From Oscillospiraceae bacterium (lineage in GTDB: Bacteria > Bacillota > Clostridia > Oscillospirales > CAG-272), in assembly GCA_015064505.1 (NCBI GenBank), contig SVSB01000003.1, positions 24,122-88,121 on the forward strand: a DNA stretch of 64,000 bases, given 5' to 3'. Under the pieces are notes generated by a model, which had not been told where the DNA came from, did no database searches, and worked only from the letters and a program-made list of their open reading frames with translations. A program made the position numbers and the translations under genes. Position 1 is the first letter of the stretch, and each line of letters starts with the position of its first letter. This document shows, one piece after another, positions 48,590 to 57,737 of the stretch.

Positions 48590-49963
48590 ATGACTAAGAA
48601 GTTAATCGCCCTTTTCATCGCACTCGTTATGCTCGCAGTCCCCTTTTCGACCGTTGTAAGCGCAGAAAAAATCGGAACTTTTTCAGTTGGAGTCGGCGAC
48701 GAGCCAAACAACGCCAACTACTCATTCGAAACAGCACAGGAAATATATTCCGATTTCACCGTAACCGGAAAGCTCGAAAGCGAAACGGAGATGGATTACT
48801 ACAAAATAACCGTTCCGATAGATGGACGCATAAATTTTTGGCTTGGAAATATTCCCGCCGGATGCGACTACGACCTCATTGTATTCAACGAGGAGGAAAT
48901 GATGGAATGGGTGTCCACAACGGAAAACGATTATGAGGAGATCCTTGGACAGTCCGTAACCGCAGACGATGTTTATTACATTGTAGTAGGTTCGTATTCA
49001 GGCTACTCTTCACTGCAATATTCACTTAGGGTAAGGATATATCTTGATTCATATGCATATTTCGCACAAACCGCGCCAAGCACAACCACAGATTACGTTA
49101 TGAACTTTGATAAAATTTACGATGAAGATTACCTAACAGCATCCGATTGGCAAGCCCTTAGTTGGTACACAAACTTATCCATGTACGGGTGTTACTCTTG
49201 CAGTTTTGCAATGGTTCTCAGAAATTTAAACAAAACCACCGTCCGCGCCATACCAAATGTCATGGTAGCAAACGGCAGTTCAATTCCTCAACAGTATATG
49301 CTTGCCCAACCATACACAATTTTATGGGCAAACACAACCCCTTCTACAAGTGACTATTCCTTGAACTCACTCGGCACAACTTTCACTTACAATGGAACGT
49401 ATTACACTACTGCATTTAATGCATCCGATATGTGTTACACTAAGCGTGAAGCTATTTCTACGCTTTTCGATGTTACAATAAAAGCTTACAATGTAGACGG
49501 ATTCTATGAAAAATATGGCAGAAACCAATCTGAAGCTATCCGACACAAGAAAAATGCAATTGCAAATCTCCTATCCAAGAATCCCGAGGGCATCATCGCT
49601 GTGTTTTACAATGAGTTACTTGAAAATCCGGAACACGCCATCGTAATAACGTCAACAACTTTTCAAGGATGGGAAGACGATTATTCTGATAAATGGACTA
49701 TAACTACTACTTATCCACACTCGGATGAATTAAACTACAGTCACATTGACTCATTAGGCTTATTCGGGAAAAGTGGGATCAATTATGCTCAATCAACCGC
49801 ATATTCATTAACTGAAACTTTTTCTGACGGTGATTTGTTCACTGTTTGTGATCCTGGAAGAGCTGAAAATAATGAATATTGTAACCAAGTTTCACTTAAT
49901 GACACATACTCTGCCAGGTTTTTTGACTGGACTCACTTGATTGCGTTGATTACCATTGATTGA
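48590..49963 (+). CDS. Secreted protein with PPC-like domain and C39-like cysteine peptidase domain
   Basis: Signal peptide; ANYSFETAQEIYSDFTVTGKLESETEMDYYKITVP (PPC-like); GCYSCSFAMVLRNLNK ... EHAIVITSTTFQGW ... DLFTVCDPG (Cys/His/Asp arrangement). Confidence 0.6.
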   Translation: MTKKLIALFIALVMLAVPFSTVVSAEKIGTFSVGVGDEPNNANYSFETAQEIYSDFTVTGKLESETEMDYYKITVPIDGRINFWLGNIPAGCDYDLIVFNEEEMMEWVSTTENDYEEILGQSVTADDVYYIVVGSYSGYSSLQYSLRVRIYLDSYAYFAQTAPSTTTDYVMNFDKIYDEDYLTASDWQALSWYTNLSMYGCYSCSFAMVLRNLNKTTVRAIPNVMVANGSSIPQQYMLAQPYTILWANTTPSTSDYSLNSLGTTFTYNGTYYTTAFNASDMCYTKREAISTLFDVTIKAYNVDGFYEKYGRNQSEAIRHKKNAIANLLSKNPEGIIAVFYNELLENPEHAIVITSTTFQGWEDDYSDKWTITTTYPHSDELNYSHIDSLGLFGKSGINYAQSTAYSLTETFSDGDLFTVCDPGRAENNEYCNQVSLNDTYSARFFDWTHLIALITID

Positions 49964-49980
49964 TTGATTGATTGAAAACG

Positions 49981-50014
49981 AGATAGCAAAGGTCGCAAGT
50001 CCTTTGCTATCTCT
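49981..50014 (+). terminator. Intergenic hairpin (terminator or processing/translation element)
   Basis: gagatagcaaagg tcgcaagt cctttgctatctc, 13-bp stem; no long T-run follows. Confidence 0.5.
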
Positions 50015-50028
50015 TGCGAGGAGATAAA

Positions 50029-50886
50029 ATGATAATAACGAATAAGCATATCAAACGCCGATTAACGGTAATATACGTGTTAAGTTTAATACTATTACTT
50101 TCCGCTTGCCAGACAGCCACTCCGCCGGAAGTGACTGATGCGCCCGATACCCCCGCGGTGATTGACACACTTCCGCCCGAATCCGGGACGCTTCCTCACG
50201 TAACTACAGAGGATCCGTCTATTTCCGAAACATTGCCATCTGTGACCGATATCGCAGAACCTGTAACTACCGCTACAGAGGAAACGTCTGTCTTACCGGA
50301 AGAAGACCGTGTTTTGAAAATGTGGGAAAATAGTTTTCACCATAAAGACTATCCATTACAATACAAATACCAAGATGATAAGATACTGCTGGGTGCATAC
50401 CGCTTTGACGGAACAGATCGTTTTTTTGCTTTGGGTCATGAAATAGGTAGCAATTTGACCTATGGATTCACAATCGACAATGGAAATATGTATGGAGTTA
50501 TCTTTTATGAGTATGTAACAATCATTGAAAAATGGTTGGATATTGCAATACACACCTATTCTTTTACTGGACAACGCGAACTTATAACTTCCGGAAATGT
50601 TTCGGAAAATAATGTAACGACCTTTAGATTGGAGGCATACGAAGGAAAACGCTACTTTTCGGAATTAGACGGTGTTATTTTTAACGAAAAGGCAACGGAG
50701 CTCGTCCTCTTCCCTCCCGGACGCACGGGCAGCTATACGGTACCGGACGGTGTTACCAAGATAGCCGACGGTGCATTTGATTATTCAAAATTATCAGAAG
50801 TAATACTCCCCGCAAGCGTCACCGAGGTAGGTACTGCCTTTGACAAGGCTCCGAACATCAAAATAGTCCGCGAGGAAAGCAAATAA
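50029..50886 (+). CDS. Lipoprotein with C-terminal BspA-like LRR segment
   Basis: LLLSACQTATPPEVTDAPDTPAVIDTLPPES; C-terminal GSYTVPDGVTKIADGAFDYSKLSEVILPASVTEVGTAFDKAPNIKIVREESK. Confidence 0.75.
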   Translation: MIITNKHIKRRLTVIYVLSLILLLSACQTATPPEVTDAPDTPAVIDTLPPESGTLPHVTTEDPSISETLPSVTDIAEPVTTATEETSVLPEEDRVLKMWENSFHHKDYPLQYKYQDDKILLGAYRFDGTDRFFALGHEIGSNLTYGFTIDNGNMYGVIFYEYVTIIEKWLDIAIHTYSFTGQRELITSGNVSENNVTTFRLEAYEGKRYFSELDGVIFNEKATELVLFPPGRTGSYTVPDGVTKIADGAFDYSKLSEVILPASVTEVGTAFDKAPNIKIVREESK

Positions 50887-50939
50887 CTAATATACACAGC
50901 AAACATTTTCTCGATATTTTATTTCAAAGGAGGCTGTTT

Positions 50940-52298
50940 ATGAAACAGAATAAAGCATTACTTTTATTTCTGCTCACTTTTTCACTCTTATTTGCAAGCT
51001 GCCAAACAGCCACGCCTCCGGAAGTGACGGATGCACCCGACACTCCTGCGGTGATCGACACCACCGATGAAGTTGACACCGACACAGTTGACACTACCGC
51101 ACCAACAACGGCGGATAGCACGGGCGAAACGGAAGACCATATAGAAGAGCTGAGCTTGACCAACGTTAACGGTGCAACCACCGTGGTTCGTATAAATAAA
51201 ACGACCGGCGAGATCACCGGAACGACTTATAATGGGCTTTATCAATTCACGCTCAAAGGGGACAGCCTTTTCACAACGCAGCCAAATCTCTATTCCATTG
51301 CAGATATTGAAGCGCTCGCAGGAACGGAGATACACACCGTTACCTTTACCGATCCCGATATATTAGGCATTTCTTGCGGCCCATCCAACGTACTCAATTT
51401 ATACTTAACACAAGAAAACGAATACCTTGTTTCCGTTGACGGTGTTATTTTCTCAAAAGACTTACGTGTGCTAACTGCCTTTCCGACAGGCAGAAACGGC
51501 AGTTACACCGTGCCTGACGGAGTTGAACGGATAGACTCTAATGCTTTTAACTACGCACGAATCGAACACATCTCGATTCCGTCAAGCGTTAAATACGCTA
51601 CCCATGCATTTCATCAAGCATACTCTCTGGAAGTGATCTACTTTCCAAACGTGGATAAACAAGCAGAAATCAGTCTGATTTCTGTCCTTGAAACAAAGGA
51701 TCCCATAAACCAAGGCGTGAAACGCTACAAGCAGATAACCGCAGTATACGGAGGAAATAACGTTTCCGATCCCGCATTTTCCAATTTTGCCATAGCAAAC
51801 GTCGTTAAAGAGCTTGGAGCAAAGGAAAACGGTTTTTCGATAGAAAACGGTATATTGACAGTACACGAGGGTGTGGAAGCCCTTTGGGAGCTTAATTTGG
51901 AGGATCTATCCCAATATGCTTTCACCAAGGTTATACTTCCAGCTTCGCTAAAATCCGTTTCTGGAGCTTATATGCTCAACACCCAGGCATTCGAAGCAAA
52001 TCCCGACAACGAGTATATAAAAACGGTTGACGGAATAATTTACAGCAACCGTATTGAGGAATCAGACCATTATGATGAAGCGCTTCTTGCATTCCCGAAA
52101 GCAAGAACCGGTGAATTCCGCACAGACAAATTACTGTTGATCGCATCCTCCGCCTTTCGCAATTCTTCACTAACGTCCGTATATTTCAACACTAACGGTT
52201 CGAGGTTCACATCCACGCTCAACCTTCCCAACGCATTCAAAGGGTGCAACGCTTCCGTTTACGTTGACTCCGAGTTGCAAACGGGAATATACAGATAG
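50940..52298 (+). CDS. Lipoprotein with BspA-like leucine-rich repeats
   Basis: LLFASCQTATPPEVTDAPDTPAVIDT; NGSYTVPDGVERIDSNAFNYARIEHISIPSSVKYATHAF; KVILPASLKSV. Confidence 0.78.
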   Translation: MKQNKALLLFLLTFSLLFASCQTATPPEVTDAPDTPAVIDTTDEVDTDTVDTTAPTTADSTGETEDHIEELSLTNVNGATTVVRINKTTGEITGTTYNGLYQFTLKGDSLFTTQPNLYSIADIEALAGTEIHTVTFTDPDILGISCGPSNVLNLYLTQENEYLVSVDGVIFSKDLRVLTAFPTGRNGSYTVPDGVERIDSNAFNYARIEHISIPSSVKYATHAFHQAYSLEVIYFPNVDKQAEISLISVLETKDPINQGVKRYKQITAVYGGNNVSDPAFSNFAIANVVKELGAKENGFSIENGILTVHEGVEALWELNLEDLSQYAFTKVILPASLKSVSGAYMLNTQAFEANPDNEYIKTVDGIIYSNRIEESDHYDEALLAFPKARTGEFRTDKLLLIASSAFRNSSLTSVYFNTNGSRFTSTLNLPNAFKGCNASVYVDSELQTGIYR

Positions 52299-52380
52299 AT
52301 CAATTTACAAAACCGGGTGAAACACAAAAACCATCCACAAAAAACGGATTAAGGTATCGTTTTCTCAAAGGAGGCTGTTT

Positions 52381-53241
52381 ATGAAACAAAATAAAGCATT
52401 ACTTTTACTTCTGCTCACTTTTTCTCTCTTGTTTGCAAGCTGCCAAACAGCCACTCCGCCGGAAGTGACTGATGCGCCCGATACCCCCGCGGTGATCGAC
52501 ACACTTCCGCCCGAATCCGATACTATTCCGCCCGTGACCACGGAAGCGCCCAAAGAGTCCGAAACGATTCCCCCCGCAACCGATACGACGGAAGCGGCAA
52601 CCACTGCCGCAGAGGATACGACTGCGCCTACAAAGGAAGAAGCTTTGCTTAACACGTTACTGGCACAGTGGGAAAAATACTTCAGAACCAAGCCGGAAAA
52701 AACGTATATCAATGATGAATTCGCTATCGTATCCCGATACTCCTCATACAGGAGAAGTCATCAGTGCATGATCGCTTATTACAATGCAGACGGAATCATA
52801 GTATGCATTGACACCATCTATGTCGGTGACGGTTGGATGCAAGATGCAACCCCTGCCATATACGATCGCATATCTTATTTTGAGGAAGCTTTCAATACGA
52901 CCGTCACAAAATACACGTTCACCGACCAGAAGCTGCTGATGTCGGTCAAAAACAACGTCCCCAACAACGTGGAAAGCTTTGATATAAACGACCTTGCAGG
53001 TAAATACATTGTTAAAATCGTTGACGGAGTTGTTTTCAACGAAAAGGTAACAGAGCTCATCCTCTTCCCTCCCGGACGCACGGGCAGCTATACGGTACCG
53101 GACGGTGTTACCAAGATAGCCGACGGAGCATTTAACCACTCCAAGCTCTCCGAGGTAATCATTCCCGCAAGCGTCACCGAGGTAGGCACTGCCTTTGACA
53201 AGGCTCCTAATATCAAAATAGTCCGCGAGGAAAGCAAATAA
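52381..53241 (+). CDS. Lipoprotein with C-terminal BspA-like LRR segment
   Basis: MKQNKALLLLLLTFSLLFASCQTATPPEVTDAPDTPAVIDTLPPES; C-terminus nearly identical to the 50029-50886 product. Confidence 0.75.
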   Translation: MKQNKALLLLLLTFSLLFASCQTATPPEVTDAPDTPAVIDTLPPESDTIPPVTTEAPKESETIPPATDTTEAATTAAEDTTAPTKEEALLNTLLAQWEKYFRTKPEKTYINDEFAIVSRYSSYRRSHQCMIAYYNADGIIVCIDTIYVGDGWMQDATPAIYDRISYFEEAFNTTVTKYTFTDQKLLMSVKNNVPNNVESFDINDLAGKYIVKIVDGVVFNEKVTELILFPPGRTGSYTVPDGVTKIADGAFNHSKLSEVIIPASVTEVGTAFDKAPNIKIVREESK

Positions 53242-53276
53242 CCCCCCAAACGATCCTCTTTTTCATACCGACAAAA

Positions 53277-53333
53277 GCCGAGCCCTTAGCGTGTTATCCG
53301 TTCAGGATAACACGCTAAGGGCTCGGCACTTTT
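53277..53333. terminator. Bidirectional terminator with 23-bp perfect stem
   Basis: gccgagcccttagcgtgttatcc gttca ggataacacgctaagggctcggc then acttttt; aaaa on the other side; sits between convergent genes. Confidence 0.8.
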
Positions 53334-53343
53334 TGTTATTTGG

Positions 53344-54216
53344 TTATTTCATCAGCTTGCGAAGGCAGGGCTCCAGGGCGATACCCTCGCGGATGGGGGT
53401 ATCGAAATTCGTTGAATAGTCGATAACGTCGCGCACGAAGGCAGAGGCGGCGCTGACGGTGGCGGAAAAGCCGTAGCCGTTAAGAAGTCTGCCAAGCAGC
53501 ACGGAGGCAAACAGCTCACCCGTGCCGTGGTAGCGTGCGTCAAGCCGAGGGAGGGATACGTAAAAGGGTGCGCGGTCAAGGCTTGTGGGGGAAAGGTCAA
53601 GAGCGGCAGTGGTAACGGTGGTCTTTTCCCCTTTTATTACGGGGATGCCCGTAATTACCACTCTCTCCGCCCCGAGGGCGGCAAGGCTGTGCAACAGATG
53701 GGAGATGAACGCCTCCAGGTTCTTTGGCGACATGGTTGCGGTATCCTCAAAGGGCAGACCGCAGAGGCTGCACGCCTCCGTAAGATTCGGGGTTATGATA
53801 TGGGAGCCCGTGCAAAGGCGGCGCATATTCTCCGCAATATCGGGGGTGCAGGTGGAATAAAGCTCTCCGTCGTCCCCAAAGACGGGGTCTGTCAGCACTA
53901 TGCAATTATCCTTTACGAATCTGCGCCTGAAATCGGCAATAAGATCGCATTGGCGGGAATCAAGCACGAAGCCGCTGTAGACGGCGTCGAACTCCACGCC
54001 GAGCTTTTCCCAATGGGTGTACATTTTTTCCATGGACTCCGTAAGGTCCATGGCGTATATATCGGTAAAACCGCCCGTGTGGGTGCTCATAAGTGCGGTG
54101 GGCAACGGAATTACCTGCACTCCCATGGCGGAAAGCGTGGGAATGACCACGGTAAGAGCACACCTTCCGAAGGCGGAAAGGTCGTGTATTGCGGCAACAC
54201 GTTTTATCTTTTGCAT
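53344..54216 (-). CDS. Pyridoxamine/pyridoxal kinase-like (PfkB/ribokinase superfamily)
   Basis: MQKIKRVAAIHDLSAFGRCALTVVIPTLSAMGVQVIPLPTALMSTHTGGF; DPVFGDDGELYST; ITPNLTEACSLCGL; YHGTGELFASVLLGRLL. Confidence 0.9.
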   Translation of the reverse strand: MQKIKRVAAIHDLSAFGRCALTVVIPTLSAMGVQVIPLPTALMSTHTGGFTDIYAMDLTESMEKMYTHWEKLGVEFDAVYSGFVLDSRQCDLIADFRRRFVKDNCIVLTDPVFGDDGELYSTCTPDIAENMRRLCTGSHIITPNLTEACSLCGLPFEDTATMSPKNLEAFISHLLHSLAALGAERVVITGIPVIKGEKTTVTTAALDLSPTSLDRAPFYVSLPRLDARYHGTGELFASVLLGRLLNGYGFSATVSAASAFVRDVIDYSTNFDTPIREGIALEPCLRKLMK

Positions 54217-54455
54217 AAAGTTCTCCGGGTATTGCAAACAGCAAAAAAATGCTGTATAATGTATTTGGCAGAAATATTATACCATGAAGCAAAAATGTGT
54301 GCTTGCACGGACGTTTTTGCGAAGCCGTCAATTGCGCAGGCGTGTAAACACGCATCGGGCGAAGCCCAAAGACTTGCTTCGCAAGGCTTTCTGCGCTTAT
54401 TATACTCTACAAAAACACATATTGCAAGAAAAAATAAAATATTTTCAAAAAAGTG

Positions 54456-54484
54456 TTGACAAACGAAAATGCTTATGATATAAT
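54456..54484 (+). promoter_or_regulatory. Promoter of rplJL
   Basis: TTGACA (54456-54461), 17-nt spacer, TATAAT (54479-54484). Confidence 0.88.
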
Positions 54485-54493
54485 CCCCGTGTT

Positions 54494-54625
54494 ATCCAAA
54501 GACAGCAGGTTACGGTAAAAGCCTATGGCTTTCCTGCCGAGGAGAGAAAATACGTTTGTTCGTATATCCCTTTCGGTATTGCTGTGCTTTGCCGTAACGG
54601 GATATTTTTTTTGCGCCGGTTGCGC
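54494..54625 (+). promoter_or_regulatory. Ribosomal protein L10 leader
   Basis: aagacagcaggttacggtaaaagcc...ggctttcctgccgaggagagaaaatac...gccgtaacggg upstream of rplJ matches the known L10 leader layout. Confidence 0.85.
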
Positions 54626-54642
54626 AATGGAGGTGAAACCAA

Positions 54643-55155
54643 ATGCCAAGCAAGGTTATTCTTGAAAAGAAGCAGGCAGAAGTCGAGGCACTCGTAGAAA
54701 AGCTCCAGAACTCTGTTTCCGGTGTTCTCGTGCAGTACCAGGGCATCACCGTTGAGGACGATACCAAGATGCGTGCAGCTCTCCGCAAGGCAGGAGTTGA
54801 CTACGCGGTTATCAAGAACTCTATAACCGGCAGAGCCTGTGACAAGGTCGGCTACTCCGACATGAAGGCACATCTCGAAGGTATGACCGCTATCGCTATT
54901 TCCAAGGAGGATCCCATCGCTCCCGCGAAGATCCTTAAGGAGTACGATGACAAGGTTGAGACTTTCCAGATCAAGGCCGGTTACATCGACGGTAAGGTAG
55001 TTGACGCAGACGTCGTTAAGCAGCTTGCAAGCATTCCCCCCAAGGAAGTGCTTCTCGGAAAGCTTCTCGGAAGTCTCAAGTCCCCTCTCTGCAAGCTTTG
55101 TGCAGTTCTCAATGCAAAGGTCGAAAAGGACGGCGGAGTTCCCGCCGAGGCTTAA
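54643..55155 (+). CDS. rplJ: 50S ribosomal protein L10
   Basis: KVILEKKQAEVEALVEKLQNSVSGVLVQYQGITVEDDTKMRAALRKAGVDYAVIKNSI. Confidence 0.97.
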   Translation: MPSKVILEKKQAEVEALVEKLQNSVSGVLVQYQGITVEDDTKMRAALRKAGVDYAVIKNSITGRACDKVGYSDMKAHLEGMTAIAISKEDPIAPAKILKEYDDKVETFQIKAGYIDGKVVDADVVKQLASIPPKEVLLGKLLGSLKSPLCKLCAVLNAKVEKDGGVPAEA

Positions 55156-55221
55156 CGGCCGCCTGACCGCTTAAACAGAAGCGGAAAACAACATTCAAAA
55201 TTTACTAGGAGGAATTTAAAA

Positions 55222-55599
55222 ATGGCAAGCGAAAAGATCACTAACATTATTGAAGAGATCAAGTCCCTTACTCTTCTTGAGATCAACGATCTCGTAAAGG
55301 CTCTCGAGGAGGAGTTCGGCGTATCCGCAGTTGTTGCAGCTGCAGGTCCTGCTGCAGGCGGAGCTGCTGCTCCCGCTGCTGAGGAGAAGACCGAGTTCGA
55401 CGTAATCCTTAAGGAAGTTGGAGCTAAGAAGCTCGACGTTATTAAGGTTGCTCGTGAGATCACCGGTCTCGGCCTTAAGGATGCTAAGGACCTCGTTGAG
55501 TCCGCTCCCAAGGCTATCAAGGAAGGCGTTTCCAAGGAGACTGCTGAGGAGATCAAGTCCAAGCTCGAGGCTGCAGGTGCAGTTGTTGAGCTCAAGTAA
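55222..55599 (+). CDS. rplL: 50S ribosomal protein L7/L12
   Basis: [22 protein letters not shown]...[65 protein letters not shown]. Confidence 0.98.
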   Translation: MASEKITNIIEEIKSLTLLEINDLVKALEEEFGVSAVVAAAGPAAGGAAAPAAEEKTEFDVILKEVGAKKLDVIKVAREITGLGLKDAKDLVESAPKAIKEGVSKETAEEIKSKLEAAGAVVELK

Positions 55600-55632
55600 T
55601 TTAAGCTGCGCTTAAATCTACAATCTCTAACA

Positions 55633-55668
55633 AAAAGGGGCCGACCCGTTCGGCCCCTTTTTTCCTTT
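55633..55668 (+). terminator. Terminator after rplL
   Basis: aaaaggggccgacccgttcggccccttttttcc. Confidence 0.9.
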
Positions 55669-55697
55669 ACTTAAGCCATTTTTTTCGTTTCAAAGCA

Positions 55698-55726
55698 TTG
55701 ACAACTGGCCGAAGTAGTGGTACAAT
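55698..55726 (+). promoter_or_regulatory. Promoter of the ilv operon
   Basis: TTGACA (55698-55703), 17-nt spacer, TACAAT (55721-55726). Confidence 0.8.
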
Positions 55727-55751
55727 TACTTTAATTTCATATTAATAAATG

Positions 55752-55998
55752 CAGTGAAGTGGAAAAGTACGCATATTGCGCTTTGCAGAGAGGTGTCGGA
55801 GGGTGCGAGACACTAAGTAAAAATGCGGAAAGTCACCATGGAGCAGCTGCCGTGAACACAGTAACGGCAGACGGAAACCCCCGTTACAGGGTTAATGTGT
55901 GTCAGCACTTGAGGTGCACCTTAAGGTGAAAAAGAGTGGTACCGCGGAAGATATAACGCTTTCGTCTCTTTGTATGAAGAGAGAAAAGCGTTTTTTTG
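55752..55998 (+). promoter_or_regulatory. T-box leader of ilvBNCD; tentative Val (GUC) specifier at 55832-55834
   Basis: Canonical T-box GAGTGGTACCGCGG at 55934-55947; terminator aacgctttcgtctct...agagagaaaagcgttttttt; stem I-like gagaggtgtcggagggtgcgagacact. Confidence 0.9.
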
Positions 55999-56024
55999 TT
56001 GCCGCACATAAAAAAGGAGCAAAA

Positions 56025-57737
56025 ATGGAAAACCAAACAAAGAAAATTATGACGGGCTCGCAGATAGTTATTGAAACCCTTATCGAGCAGGGCGTTACCG
56101 ACGTTTTCGGTTATCCCGGCGGTCAGGTGCTCAATCTTTACGACGAGCTTTATAAGGCAAGCGACAGAATAAACCACGTGCTTGCCGCACACGAGCAGGG
56201 TGCCGCTCACGCGGCGGACGGCTACTCACGCGCCACGGGCAAGGTGGGCGTTGTTATCGCCACCTCGGGCCCCGGTGCAACCAATCTGGTAACGGGTATT
56301 GCAACCGCAATGCTTGATTCGATCCCGATGGTTGCAATTACGGGTAACGTGCCCACACCTCTTATAGGCCGCGACAGCTTCCAGGAGATAAACATCACGG
56401 GCGTTACCATGCCCATAACCAAGCATAACTACTTCGTTACCGACGTTACGGAGCTTGCGGCTACACTTCGCGAAGCCTTCCGCATTGCAATATCGGGTAG
56501 ACCCGGCCCCGTGCTTGTGGACATTCCAAAGGATATACAGATCGCGGAGTGCGAATTTGAACCTACCGATCCCGTTACCCCCTTCCCCGAGGATGAGGCA
56601 AGGGACGAGGATATTGACAGAGCGGTTGAGCTGATAAACAACGCAAAGCGCCCCTATATCTACATCGGCGGCGGTGCCGCAGGTCAGGGTATGGCAATGG
56701 GCATTATGGCTCTTGCCGAGAAAATAGACGGTTATATCGGATGCAGCTTTATGGGTCTTTCCACCATTCCCTCCGATTATCCTCGCTTCCTCGGTATGCA
56801 GGGTATGCACGGCAAGTTTGCCTCTTCCATGGCAAACAAGGAAGCCGACCTTATTATCGGCATCGGAGTCCGCTTCAGCGACAGAGCAACGGGCAACACC
56901 GCAAAGTACGCAAGGCGAGCAAAGATAATTCAGCTTGACACGGACGTTTCCGAGATAAATAAGAACGTAAAGGCCGATATCGGGCTTGTTGGCAATATCG
57001 TATCCAGCTTTGAGCGCATCTACCATAAGGTAAGCAAGCTTGATAATCCCGTATGGCGCGAGATGGTTGAGGGCTTTAAAAAGCGCGGCGACGACATAGC
57101 CGCGGAAGCGGAAAGACGCGCCAAGGCAAAGATGCCCATAAAGAAGCTCTTTGATATTATAAACGAGCTTAAGGATGCAAAAACCGTTATCGCCACGGAC
57201 GTTGGCCAGCATCAGATGTGGACGGCGCAGTACGCAAAGTTTGAGCAGGCGCGCAGATTTGCTTCCAGCGGCGGACTGGGTACTATGGGCTACGGACTTG
57301 GTGCCGCCATCGGAGCGCAGATCGGAAGCGGCGAAAAGACCGTGCTTATCACGGGCGACGGAAGCTTTGGAATGAACCTGAACGAGCTTGCCACCGCAGT
57401 AAGCTACAACACCCCCGTTATTACGGTTATTATGAATAACGGTGTGCTCGGTATGGTGCGCCAGTGGCAGACGCTTTTCTTCGGTAAGCGATACTCAAAC
57501 ACGGTGCTTGAGCGCAAAACGGATTTCGTTAAGCTTGCGGATGCCTTCGGTATGCCCGGGGAAAGAGTAACCACCCCCGACGAGTTCCGTGACGCCTTTG
57601 AAAGGGCAATGAAGCACGACGGACCCTATCTTATCGACGCGATCATCGATAAGGACGAGTTCGTGCTTCCCATGCTCCCTCCCGGAGGCTCTATGGACGA
57701 TATAATCACGGAAAAGAAGCAGGAGGATGCCAGATGA
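56025..57737 (+). CDS. ilvB: Acetolactate synthase large subunit
   Basis: GSQIVIETLIEQGVTDVFGYPGGQVLNLYDEL; HEQGAAHAADGYSRATGKVGVVIATSGPGATNLVTGIATA; GDGSFGMNLNELATA. ORF-track start at 55899 lies inside the T-box. Confidence 0.97.
   Translation: MENQTKKIMTGSQIVIETLIEQGVTDVFGYPGGQVLNLYDELYKASDRINHVLAAHEQGAAHAADGYSRATGKVGVVIATSGPGATNLVTGIATAMLDSIPMVAITGNVPTPLIGRDSFQEINITGVTMPITKHNYFVTDVTELAATLREAFRIAISGRPGPVLVDIPKDIQIAECEFEPTDPVTPFPEDEARDEDIDRAVELINNAKRPYIYIGGGAAGQGMAMGIMALAEKIDGYIGCSFMGLSTIPSDYPRFLGMQGMHGKFASSMANKEADLIIGIGVRFSDRATGNTAKYARRAKIIQLDTDVSEINKNVKADIGLVGNIVSSFERIYHKVSKLDNPVWREMVEGFKKRGDDIAAEAERRAKAKMPIKKLFDIINELKDAKTVIATDVGQHQMWTAQYAKFEQARRFASSGGLGTMGYGLGAAIGAQIGSGEKTVLITGDGSFGMNLNELATAVSYNTPVITVIMNNGVLGMVRQWQTLFFGKRYSNTVLERKTDFVKLADAFGMPGERVTTPDEFRDAFERAMKHDGPYLIDAIIDKDEFVLPMLPPGGSMDDIITEKKQEDAR

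Noticed and set aside
49953-49976. TTGA repeat as a phase-variation switch
   Set aside because: The stop codon arises within the first units, and TGA occurs in every frame of the repeat, so slippage would barely change the protein.
53277-53333. Transposon terminal inverted repeats
   Set aside because: Only 5 nt separate the arms, no transposase is nearby, and poly-A/poly-T flanks fit a bidirectional terminator.
55899-56024. N-terminal 42-aa extension of IlvB in the ORF track
   Set aside because: Falls inside the T-box antiterminator/terminator; IlvB homology begins after Met at 56025, which has its own RBS (aaaaaggagc).
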